DNA of 35,698 nt from CAYFJO01 sp964343305 (lineage in GTDB: Bacteria > Planctomycetota > Planctomycetia > Pirellulales > Pirellulaceae). Under the pieces are notes generated by a model, which saw only the letters and a program-made list of their open reading frames with translations, was not told where the DNA came from and ran no database searches. Where the stretch lies: contig CAYFJO010000062.1 in the NCBI GenBank assembly GCA_964343305.1, positions 1 through 35,698 on the forward strand, given 5' to 3'. How positions within the stretch are numbered: the stretch's first letter is position 1; the number at the start of each line of letters is the position of its first letter. This document shows, one piece after another, positions 1 through 7,152 of the stretch. The position numbers and the translations under genes were made by a program.

Positions 1-13
1 CAATTTGCGATTT

Positions 14-3000
14 TCATTCTTCTGACCTCGCAACTTCTTCCGCAGATTTCGGCGTCTGCGTTTCCAGCAGTGTGCCGTCGTTTAATGGAACTAAGAGCCA
101 GTCGTCACCGAACGGAACGGCGGCGGTGGCTGGACCAATGTCGGCATGAATACTCGTCTCGCTCAGCTTCGCACCACCTTCGAGGCTCAGAATCGTAATC
201 CGACCACTTTCGTCCGTGACAATCAGAGTCTGGCCGTCGATGACGGGCTTTCCCACAATGCGGCTTGCCATGGGACCGTATTTCCAACTCAGTCTATCGG
301 TGCCGAGTGACAGGCATGCGATCGCTCGCTGATCTTCGATGACGAAGACTTTGTCTCCGCGGATCAGCGGCGCGGACAACCGATCGGTTTCAAACTTAGT
401 GCTGCCCAGCACATCGCGCGGATTGTTCAATCGAAGTTGCCACACCGTGCCTTGAGTGTCGGTCACGAATGCGCCGACGCCATCGGTGACCGGATCGCCG
501 ATGAAACCTCTCGGCGCTGTGAATGTTTGGCCCGTTTTGACCCAACGGTGCGCACCCTGTTCGACCTTGAATTCAAACCGTCGCACGCGATAGCCGTCAC
601 AAACCAACACCGCCTCGTTGCTGAGCGCCACGACGGTTGCTTGCGAGGCGACGGGATCATCTTCCGTGTTGCGCCATGGGATCGGCAACTCATTCAGCTC
701 CGTGCCATCCAAACGCACGCGGTAGATCATCCCATCAGCGCACGGCGCCCAAACCGAATCGCCGTAAATCCCCGGCGTGCCTTGCAGCGGATCGAGAAAG
801 CGAACTTCCTTCCAATCTCCGCGGGCTTTCGCATCCGCGTTCAGCGCGAGCACGTGAAGGCGGCGGCCTTCATCGAGCGGAGCGAGCAGGAAGAATTCCT
901 GATCTTGTCCTTCGATCGTGAGCAGATCGCGGCCGGAGGTGCCGATCGGCAACGTGTTTCGCAAATCGTTCGTTTCGACGCGCGATCGACGCTCCCGCTG
1001 CGGAACGAGACCAATGATTCGTCCTGTGTCGTCGATCAACACCACTCCGCGGCCTTTGTAGACCAGCGGATCGGTCGCCGGAGTGACACCAAGTTGCCGT
1101 TGCCAATTGACGGCACCGTTTTCTGCGTCGACGCTCGACGCCAGAAACTGGTCGCCGGCCGTCGACATCGTTGCCAGATAGAACGTCTGACCAAACCGAT
1201 CCATCTGTGCCTTGTGCAGTGGCGCACCCTGCACCATTTCAAATGCATCGCTGTCGTCCCACAACGAGATGACGGATTGTTCGATGATGTTCAGGAAGAA
1301 CTTGTGAATCCGACCGCCGGACATCCCCCACAGCAAATGTTCGTCGGTGTGAATCGCCAGGGATCGAAACGGATCGTGGTGGCCGAGGCTTTTGGCGGGC
1401 TCGTCGTCCTCGCCGATGATCGAGTACAGCGACTCTTCGATGTTGCTTTCGTTGTTTAGGTTCAGACCGTAAACTCCCACGTTACCTTGATCCGTAACGA
1501 CGGCAATGCGATCCGGTGTTTGCGCTGGCTCGAACCAAGACCATCCGCCGAGCGAGACCTCGCGTGCCGCATCCATTCTAAACTCCGCGAACCCGGTTTC
1601 AGAATCGACGATGAACACACGGATCTTCATGCGGTCGAGGTCCGAAGACTCGGTGAGCACGAGGTATTGTTCGACGACTGTCGGTCTGCTGCGCAGCGCG
1701 CCGGCCGGATGATTGGTGTACAAAACGGACGGACACGCGGCAACGCTCGGATCGTCGATGCAAGTCGGATTAATAGCGAAAACTCGTTTGCTTGCGGCTG
1801 GAAAATAAACAAGCTTGTTGACGACCTGTGCTTGCGTGCCGTAACGTAAACGCTCTTCGACCGCACCGGCCGCCGAAACCGGGTAACCCAAGTCGTACTT
1901 GCCGATCGGTTTTCCCAGGACAAGTTCGATGGCATGGATTTCGGTTCCAACCGGCAGCAGGCCAATCTGTCGCGCCGTTGAGTTTGGACCGGCTTGGATG
2001 TGGACGGTGGTCAATGATGCCGAGATTGGTTGCCTGCCTGGTTCTGGAGGATAACGCCAGGCAACGCTGCCATCGGCGACATTCAGCGCAATCAGTTGGT
2101 TGTCGTTCGATGACACGACAGCAACGCGTTGCGGGTTAAGGTTCGTGCGCTGGATCGCAACCGGCAACTGGTGCGAGTCCACGCCCAACGGCCTGGCCCA
2201 GCGATGATTGCCTTGGGCATCGAAGGCGTAGAGGACGCCACGAGACAAGGCGAAATAGCGTTGCTCGTCGTCCTCGCTGGCAGCGCCGGTTGATTGGCCA
2301 AGGACAACGTAAATGCGGTGCCCGTTCTCTTTCGACGCGGTCGTTGCGGAGTCCGCCTCGTGTTCCAACAAGTTTGCCGTCGCGATCGGCTCGTATCGCA
2401 CGCGGCTGGCTTCCGACGCGTAGAGACTCTGCCGCAGTTCCAACAGTTCTTTATCTGTCCGCAGTTCTGGATTCTCGAGCACCAGTCGCTCGTCGTTTTC
2501 ATAGACAGAGTCCACGTCCACATTGCTGTCCGTCGAGGTGGCCAATACGAGATTCTCTGTTGCCCGCCGACGCGCCAAATGTCTTTGTGCCGATTGTTCA
2601 ACAGTGGCCAGATGGCTCGCGACTTTGCTGACTTCTTCCGGAACCCAGTCCACCTTTTTGAGCGCTGCTGCGTGAGCGACCGTTTTGAGCAGTTCAAACG
2701 AATCGCGAGCGTGTTGGATCGTCGTCAAAACGGACGGGTCGTTGATGGTCTTTTCCGCATGCGTGAGAAACCGCTTGGCGACGCGCGACAAAGCGCCGAA
2801 TAGATCGGCCGAATAGCTTTTGTAAGCTGGGTTGTCACGATGCTTTTCGAAAATCCGCTTGAGGATGTTCAGCCCCTCGACGGAATCGCCTCGGCTGGAA
2901 AAGATCTCGTCACCCGCGTTGCAATAGTCGACAAAATAGGGGATCTCTTCGACGTGTGCGCTGTCAGGGAATCCTTTTTCGAATGCCTTGAGATTCTTTA

Positions 3001-3598
3001 AAGCAACACCCCATTTGTGTTCTTCGACCAGTTGCTGGATCTCGACCCACTCGTCTTCTGCGTTTGGCTGATTCGAAACGTAGCGATACCAAACCGCCGC
3101 GGCCAGTCCGCCACTGAGCAGAACGATCGCCGCCAACAACACTGCGAGCCCACGCTGGACGCGGAGTTTTCGCTGATCTCGCGAAACAAATGTTTTTTGG
3201 CCTTGCGTGCGGTTGCCGCCGCTGGTTGCCGCGGGTGGTTCACGGGTTGCTTGTTGGACCGGAGGCGCTGCCGGCTGCGCGGATGATTCGATGGGTCGGC
3301 CAGCGACAATTGCGTCGCTGGGCATCATCGGAATGTCGTCGTCATCCGCCAACGTGTCGTTCAGATTGCGTGACGTGTCGGACGCTCGATCCACGGGCAT
3401 GCCGTAGACGGGTTCGTCCTTGAACTCTTCGTCGTCTTCGTAAACTTCGCCCGTGACGGGAATGTCTTCGACCGTGAATTGCTTGTGGCAATTAGAAATG
3501 CAGCGATAGTCTTCGCCGATCATGCCCGGATCGAGATGATAGACCGTGCCACAATGCGGACATGGTGCTTCGATTCGATCTAATTCACCGCTGCTCAT
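14..3598 (-). CDS. Membrane-anchored zinc-ribbon / PQQ-like beta-propeller protein
   Basis: This 1194-residue protein probably acts as a large periplasmic binding or scaffold domain anchored in the inner membrane. The N-terminus has a zinc-ribbon-like cysteine set (C13-x2-C16 and C33-x3-C37). An acidic, proline-rich cytoplasmic linker follows, then one membrane span at about residues 149-171. The first part of the exported region is helical. The rest, from about residue 430, contains repeated PQQ/pyrrolo-quinoline-type blades with motifs such as ALNVADGSVAW and AENGAVNWQRQLG. No catalytic residues are recognisable. It is the last gene of the ExbB/ExbD operon, which suggests it works with that motor. 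The ATG at 3598 directly abuts the run of Ns, so the true start could lie inside the gap, although a start just before the zinc ribbon is plausible. The function is inferred from fold and context only. Confidence 0.8.
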   Translation of the reverse strand: MSSGELDRIEAPCPHCGTVYHLDPGMIGEDYRCISNCHKQFTVEDIPVTGEVYEDDEEFKDEPVYGMPVDRASDTSRNLNDTLADDDDIPMMPSDAIVAGRPIESSAQPAAPPVQQATREPPAATSGGNRTQGQKTFVSRDQRKLRVQRGLAVLLAAIVLLSGGLAAAVWYRYVSNQPNAEDEWVEIQQLVEEHKWGVALKNLKAFEKGFPDSAHVEEIPYFVDYCNAGDEIFSSRGDSVEGLNILKRIFEKHRDNPAYKSYSADLFGALSRVAKRFLTHAEKTINDPSVLTTIQHARDSFELLKTVAHAAALKKVDWVPEEVSKVASHLATVEQSAQRHLARRRATENLVLATSTDSNVDVDSVYENDERLVLENPELRTDKELLELRQSLYASEASRVRYEPIATANLLEHEADSATTASKENGHRIYVVLGQSTGAASEDDEQRYFALSRGVLYAFDAQGNHRWARPLGVDSHQLPVAIQRTNLNPQRVAVVSSNDNQLIALNVADGSVAWRYPPEPGRQPISASLTTVHIQAGPNSTARQIGLLPVGTEIHAIELVLGKPIGKYDLGYPVSAAGAVEERLRYGTQAQVVNKLVYFPAASKRVFAINPTCIDDPSVAACPSVLYTNHPAGALRSRPTVVEQYLVLTESSDLDRMKIRVFIVDSETGFAEFRMDAAREVSLGGWSWFEPAQTPDRIAVVTDQGNVGVYGLNLNNESNIEESLYSIIGEDDEPAKSLGHHDPFRSLAIHTDEHLLWGMSGGRIHKFFLNIIEQSVISLWDDSDAFEMVQGAPLHKAQMDRFGQTFYLATMSTAGDQFLASSVDAENGAVNWQRQLGVTPATDPLVYKGRGVVLIDDTGRIIGLVPQRERRSRVETNDLRNTLPIGTSGRDLLTIEGQDQEFFLLAPLDEGRRLHVLALNADAKARGDWKEVRFLDPLQGTPGIYGDSVWAPCADGMIYRVRLDGTELNELPIPWRNTEDDPVASQATVVALSNEAVLVCDGYRVRRFEFKVEQGAHRWVKTGQTFTAPRGFIGDPVTDGVGAFVTDTQGTVWQLRLNNPRDVLGSTKFETDRLSAPLIRGDKVFVIEDQRAIACLSLGTDRLSWKYGPMASRIVGKPVIDGQTLIVTDESGRITILSLEGGAKLSETSIHADIGPATAAVPFGDDWLLVPLNDGTLLETQTPKSAEEVARSEE

Positions 3599-3698
3599 NN
3601 NNNNNNNNNNNNNNNNNNNNNNNNNNNNNNNNNNNNNNNNNNNNNNNNNNNNNNNNNNNNNNNNNNNNNNNNNNNNNNNNNNNNNNNNNNNNNNNNNN
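3599..3698. other. Assembly gap of 100 Ns
   Basis: There are exactly 100 consecutive Ns, the usual placeholder for a gap of unknown size. It removes the C-terminal end and stop codon of the upstream ExbD-like gene, and possibly the first codons and ribosome binding site of the propeller gene. ExbD proteins normally end soon after the strand seen just before the gap, so little coding sequence is probably missing. The two genes happen to be in the same frame across the Ns, which creates a false continuous reading frame. Confidence 0.97.
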
Positions 3699-4309
3699 AC
3701 TCGCGACACGAACAACACTTTTTCGATGTTGGCTCCTCTCGCCGCGTCGAGCACTTGGACGACAAGATCGTGCACGGCGTTGTCGTCCACATCCATAATC
3801 AACTCGGCGCTTCTCTTCTGGCTGGCGACCTCCGATAACCTCGCCTTCAAATCCTCCTGCTCGACTGGTTCGCTTTGAATATGGATTTGGCCGTCTTCAG
3901 TGATTTTGACCAAGACATGATCATCTTCCAACTCTTGGATGGTCGTGGCCGTTTGCTCCAAGTCCTCCTCGGCGTTGGGCATGTCCATCACTTTTTGCAC
4001 CGTGAACGTCGCGGCAATCATGAAAAAAATGATCAATTGAAAAATGACATCGATCATGGGTGTCATGTCCGTTTCGCCTTCTTCCGATTCCTGAGGCGGC
4101 AGAACGGGCCGCGGCGTCAAGTGTTCACTCGTATTGGGATGATCGTCAACTGCCAGCCAACAGCTCTCATTGGGTCCGCAGACTTCATCAGCGTATTCGA
4201 GCGCACCTTGGGCGATCGCTTCGAACAGTTTCTCCTGGGAAACGGCTCGCCCGGGACCATCCTCGCCTTGCCGTCGAAAACGCCAGACTTGTACTTCAGC
4301 CGTGGCCAT
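3699..4309 (-). CDS. ExbD/TolR-family protein with GYF-like N-terminal domain (3' end lost in gap)
   Basis: This is a biopolymer-transport subunit expected to pair with the ExbB-type protein encoded upstream and couple proton flow to periplasmic work. Residues 1-55 resemble a GYF_2-type domain, ending in a W-L-A-V segment. The ExbD core follows: DMTPMIDVIFQL at 81-92 begins the single membrane span (about 83-103) and contains D87, the position of the conserved proton-coupling aspartate. A periplasmic ExbD alpha/beta domain then runs to the gap. About 203 residues are visible, and the end is missing because of the Ns at 3599-3698. The ATG at 4309 overlaps the stop codon of the preceding ExbD gene by one base (TAATG), which indicates translational coupling. 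The family call is firm. The role of the N-terminal domain is inferred. Confidence 0.87.
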
Positions 4310-5007
4310 TACTTTTTTTCCTCGACACCAATTTTGATTCTGCCGATTTCATTGCCACCTTGCTTGTTGAGTTGTTCGACCAGCAGCCGCACCACACCGT
4401 GTTTCGCTGTCTTGTGTGCATTGATCACGACGTCCAGCGGCTCTTCGGCAAGGTCCGCGTTTTCCGAGACTTTGTTTACCAGTTCTTCGATGGATTCCAT
4501 CTTGTGATCGTCTTTTGGCGTATCGCCCAGATAATACTGGCCCTCGCCGTTGACCAAAATCAATTGGATGCCTTCGGGGGTGACGCCCATTCCATGTTCC
4601 ACCTGCGGGACTTCGATCGCCGTGGCGACGTCCAGCGTGCTGGTGAACATAAAAAAAATCAGCAACTGAAAGATCACGTCGATCATCGGCAGCATGTCCA
4701 TCGTGGGCTCTTCCAGGTCGGCCGTCGGCCACTCGGTCGACATGCTGATGCTCTCTTCGAGTTCGCGTTCGGCGTCTGGGTCAACCTGCATCTGCGTTGC
4801 CGAAACCTCGGACTGTGACGCCTGTTCGACGCGCTGGGCCAATTGCGGAAAAGCCGAGATCGGTTTCCAATCCTCGGTGCCGATCGGACGAATCAAATCT
4901 TGCGGCGTAATGCGTCCCTGGTCGATCAACTGCACCAAACGAGTCACCAGAAAGTTCTGGTGAACTTGTCCCGTCGCGGCGATTCGTAGGTCGACGTATT
5001 GACTCAT
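4309..5007 (-). CDS. ExbD/TolR-family protein with GYF_2-like N-terminal domain
   Basis: This 232-residue protein is the first of two ExbD-like subunits in the operon. Residues 1-56 match the pattern of GYF_2 domains: a run of helix-forming residues, then G-R-I-T-P-Q-D-L and a closing D-W-K-P-I. An acidic linker leads to the ExbD core, with PMIDVIFQLLIFFM at about 107-120. D110 is the predicted proton-carrying residue and the membrane span covers about 106-126. A periplasmic ExbD domain makes up the remainder. I chose the ATG at 5007, which gives a start directly at the GYF-like domain, over an in-frame codon five residues upstream. Its stop overlaps the start of the second ExbD gene by one base. 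Two different ExbD subunits next to one ExbB is common in planctomycetes (recall, not checked). Confidence 0.9.
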   Translation of the reverse strand: MSQYVDLRIAATGQVHQNFLVTRLVQLIDQGRITPQDLIRPIGTEDWKPISAFPQLAQRVEQASQSEVSATQMQVDPDAERELEESISMSTEWPTADLEEPTMDMLPMIDVIFQLLIFFMFTSTLDVATAIEVPQVEHGMGVTPEGIQLILVNGEGQYYLGDTPKDDHKMESIEELVNKVSENADLAEEPLDVVINAHKTAKHGVVRLLVEQLNKQGGNEIGRIKIGVEEKK

Positions 5008-5026
5008 GCGAGTAAATTCCAAATTG

Positions 5027-5148
5027 CAAATGACAAATCACAACAAAATCCAGAATCCAATTTCCAATACTCAAACTCTGTGGTTGAGGCATTTTGATTT
5101 TGGTGTTAGTAATTTGTTTGACATTTGGTGCTTGTGATTTGTCATTTG
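5027..5148. repeat. AT-rich inverted repeat, 17-bp perfect arms, inside the ExbB-ExbD gap
   Basis: The arms at 5027-5043 and 5132-5148 are perfect reverse complements over 17 bases (left arm CAAATGACAAATCACAA) and are separated by 88 AT-rich bases. The element fills almost the whole space between the ExbB-like gene (ending at 5142) and the first ExbD-like gene (starting at 5007), and the right arm overlaps the ExbB stop codon. Its base composition is clearly lower in GC than the flanking genes. It could fold into a long hairpin in the operon mRNA. It resembles the low-complexity intergenic repeats found elsewhere in this window. Confidence 0.8.
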
Positions 5149-5771
5149 AGTCGAGGTAACCACTCCAACGCGACTTGGGCACCGCGTTGAAGCTCGCGTT
5201 CGCAGGTCTGTACACCTTGGCGGAAATACGTGTACCAGGAAAGCGCCATGATGGCGATGACCAGGCCTTCGAACGTCGTGAACAACGCCATGCCGATGGA
5301 ACGGGCTAAGACACTGGGATCCACCTTCGCACCAGCGTCAGCAATGTCCCCGAATGCTGCGATCATGCCCGCCACCGTTCCGAGCAAACCCACCATCGGG
5401 GCCACTTTGGCGACGAACAGAATCCAGGGCAAGGTGGTGGTCAGCGCGGGATAGATGAACTGCTCGATCTCGTGCGCGATGGCGTCGCGCGCGGCAACTT
5501 TGGATCGCTGGGCGTTGTCCATCGCGGTCGTGAACAGCGTCGTATAAACCCCGCCGTCTTCTTCACAAACGGCACGCGCCGATTGAGCGCCGTTTTGTTC
5601 AAGCTCCGCTTCAAGGCGGTCCATCAAATCGTCCAGGCCGCGCGTTTTGAGAAAGACATTACGCAGGCCGCGATAGATGATCAGTGAAACGACCCAGATG
5701 CTCAAACTAATAAAGAGCAGGGAAAAGAACACGCCATTGGCGCTATAAATGAATTCGAGTGAGATGTTCAT
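5142..5771 (-). CDS. MotA/TolQ/ExbB proton channel family protein
   Basis: This 209-residue inner-membrane protein is the channel-forming partner of the two ExbD-like subunits encoded just downstream. It has an N-terminal span at about residues 12-34, a cytoplasmic helical region, and two C-terminal spans. The family signature is visible in the second half: V-A-P-M-V-G-L-L-G-T-V-A-G-M-I-A-A-F, followed by a G-M-A-L-F-T-T-F-E-G-L-V segment in the third span. The length fits the ExbB/TolQ family. An AGGA ribosome binding site lies 6-7 bases before the ATG at 5771. It is the second gene of a minus-strand operon that starts at 6767. An AT-rich inverted repeat separates it from the first ExbD gene, which could alter the ratio of the subunits. 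Confidence 0.92.
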   Translation of the reverse strand: MNISLEFIYSANGVFFSLLFISLSIWVVSLIIYRGLRNVFLKTRGLDDLMDRLEAELEQNGAQSARAVCEEDGGVYTTLFTTAMDNAQRSKVAARDAIAHEIEQFIYPALTTTLPWILFVAKVAPMVGLLGTVAGMIAAFGDIADAGAKVDPSVLARSIGMALFTTFEGLVIAIMALSWYTYFRQGVQTCERELQRGAQVALEWLPRLK

Positions 5772-5796
5772 CTTGTTCCTGTAACGTGGTACAAAC

Positions 5797-5811
5797 AGCA
5801 GCTCGGCTGCT
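5797..5811 (-). other. Intercistronic hairpin before the ExbB-like gene
   Basis: A perfect 6-bp stem (AGCAGC / GCTGCT) with a 3-base loop sits in the 54-base gap between the TonB-like gene and the ExbB-like gene. On the minus-strand transcript it is followed by GTTTGT, which is too weak a T-tract for a clear terminator. It could stabilise the downstream mRNA or cause partial attenuation. The evidence is the sequence symmetry only. Confidence 0.35.
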
Positions 5812-5825
5812 TGATCCGTACTTCA

Positions 5826-6767
5826 CTACCTGAGTGTTTGATCGACGACGACGATGTTCAGCTTGCCGCCGCGCGGGACGACGCGAAACTGGGTTGACAA
5901 AATCTCTTCCTCTTTGGCTCCGCCGTAAGCAAGTTCAATTCGCAGCATCTTTTGCTCCAACTCCAGCGGCAAAAACGCAGCCATCAACGGCGGATTGCCT
6001 TGGCCCAGCAGTTGGGCAACACCAAGATAAGAACTGGGGTCTTGGTCGACCCAATAGATGCGGTTCTCTTCCGCCAAATCGCGCAACTGGCCACTTGGTG
6101 AGCCGGCCAGGTCGGTGAAGTAGCGCCACTTTTCACCTTGCGTGGGAAAGGCAACTTCGGCGCCGAGTTTGCCGAGTTGGGTGGCATAGTTTTTCGGCGA
6201 ACTGGTGTCGAATCGCAGGACCCACCGCGCCGCTCGTCCCGATCGGCCAGAACCGCCGGGTGGGGCCGGTGCACCGCCGCCATTGGAGTCGGCGGCGTTG
6301 GCGAGCTGACTTTTCAAGCCCCGAACTCTGTCGGCGATGGCTGCTGCGGTTGCGTCGGCATTCGCGATGGTGTTTTGCAGTGTCGAAGTGGTGCTGATAT
6401 TCGTGTTGACGTTGGCCGGATTTACGTTGTCAATCGATTCTTGCGGCTGGTTTTCCGGCAAGGCGGTGTCGTCTTGGCTGTTGTTGTTTTCCAACACGTT
6501 GGCATCGCTGAGATCCGCTCCCGCGTCGGCGTTCGACGTGGCCGACGCATCCGTCACGTTGACAATGCCCGTTTCAAATTCAAACGCCTCTTCTTCCTGC
6601 AAAATGTCGGCCAACAGCGCGATCAACAACAGCAAGCAGCAGTGAAAAACACACGACAGCGCGGCCGAATAGGGCACTTCGTGATTTGGGGAAACATCGT
6701 CAAAGTGCTTTTCGTCTTGGATGCTTTCGTCCGCCGAAACTTGCGGATTTGGTGGTGCTGTGGCCAT
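5826..6767 (-). CDS. Single-span membrane protein in the TonB position of an ExbB/ExbD operon
   Basis: This is a 313-residue protein with no firm family assignment. It has a short cytoplasmic N-terminus, one hydrophobic span at about residues 33-54, an Asn/Asp/Ala/Thr-rich low-complexity linker to about residue 150, and a Gly/Pro-rich stretch. A folded C-terminal domain of about 135 residues follows, beginning R-W-V-L-R-F and ending near residue 313. This N-in, one-span, long-linker, small periplasmic domain layout is that of TonB/TolA-like energy transducers, and its genes are followed by ExbB and two ExbD homologues. No TonB C-terminal signature is obvious, so the functional comparison is inference from topology and context. 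A strong AGGAGAGG ribosome binding site precedes the ATG at 6767. It is the first gene of the operon. Confidence 0.8.
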   Translation of the reverse strand: MATAPPNPQVSADESIQDEKHFDDVSPNHEVPYSAALSCVFHCCLLLLIALLADILQEEEAFEFETGIVNVTDASATSNADAGADLSDANVLENNNSQDDTALPENQPQESIDNVNPANVNTNISTTSTLQNTIANADATAAAIADRVRGLKSQLANAADSNGGGAPAPPGGSGRSGRAARWVLRFDTSSPKNYATQLGKLGAEVAFPTQGEKWRYFTDLAGSPSGQLRDLAEENRIYWVDQDPSSYLGVAQLLGQGNPPLMAAFLPLELEQKMLRIELAYGGAKEEEILSTQFRVVPRGGKLNIVVVDQTLR

Positions 6768-6985
6768 GCTGCCTCTCCTGGGGTCCAGCCAGCTTTAGAA
6801 GGCCGGCTTTCTGTTAACGCTCTGCTTCTTTATCAGAACAGATTTCGGACAATTTGTCATTCGCGCTGAATTGGCAATTCCCCCTTGTTCATTCAACAAA
6901 AGGGCGACCGGAAATGTGATTAGAGCTGGCACAGAATGGATGACGTTGATGTTCCCCTGAGTGTGTTGTCAACGCCATGGTTACT

Positions 6986-7015
6986 TTGACGGATCAGCGT
7001 CATTTGAAGTATATT
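6986..7015 (+). promoter_or_regulatory. Predicted sigma70-type promoter for the J-domain-like gene
   Basis: A -35 box TTGACG (6986-6991, 5 of 6 consensus) is separated by 18 bases from a -10 box TATATT (7010-7015, 5 of 6). Transcription would start near 7022, giving a leader of about 130 bases that includes the inverted repeat at 7067-7123. Confidence 0.5.
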
Positions 7016-7066
7016 TAACTCCTTATGTCGGAGGATGTCAAACTGCCTCTGGTCAGTCGAATGGTT

Positions 7067-7123
7067 GTAGGTCGGATTGCCCAATCGGACCGTCATCCAG
7101 ACGGATTAGGCAATCCGTCCTAC
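7067..7123. repeat. Imperfect inverted repeat (24-base arms) in the predicted leader
   Basis: Arms at 7067-7090 and 7100-7123 match as reverse complements at 20 of 24 positions, with the outer GTAGG / CCTAC perfect and a 9-base loop. It lies between the predicted promoter and the start codon at 7153. It may be a copy of a dispersed palindromic element or a leader hairpin affecting translation. Confidence 0.65.
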
Positions 7124-7152
7124 TGTGTTTAACCTCAGCGAGACAAGCGGCG

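Larger units (their letters stand above)
6768..7152. other. Divergent intergenic region (385 bases)
   Basis: This region separates the TonB-like/ExbB/ExbD operon (minus strand) from the J-domain-like gene (plus strand). It contains a sigma70-type promoter for the plus-strand gene at 6986-7015 and an inverted repeat at 7067-7123. Near 6787-6808 the minus-strand RNA could form a 7-bp stem with one G-U pair, inside the leader of the TonB-like gene. I found no convincing minus-strand promoter. The reading frame of the plus-strand gene is open back to 6961, but that upstream part has no ribosome binding site and contains the promoter and repeat, so it is not treated as coding. Confidence 0.6.

Noticed and set aside
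437..1459. A 340-codon plus-strand frame
   Set aside because: It runs antisense to the propeller gene, whose repeats and composition are clearly coding; the plus-strand product has no recognisable domain.
14..4309. A single 1431-residue protein across the Ns
   Set aside because: The continuity comes from the gap placeholder. ExbD and propeller parts have their own start and expected end, so they are listed as two genes.
6961..7152. N-terminal extension of the J-domain-like protein
   Set aside because: The extension would cover the promoter and the inverted repeat, lacks a ribosome binding site and has cysteine-rich non-coding character.
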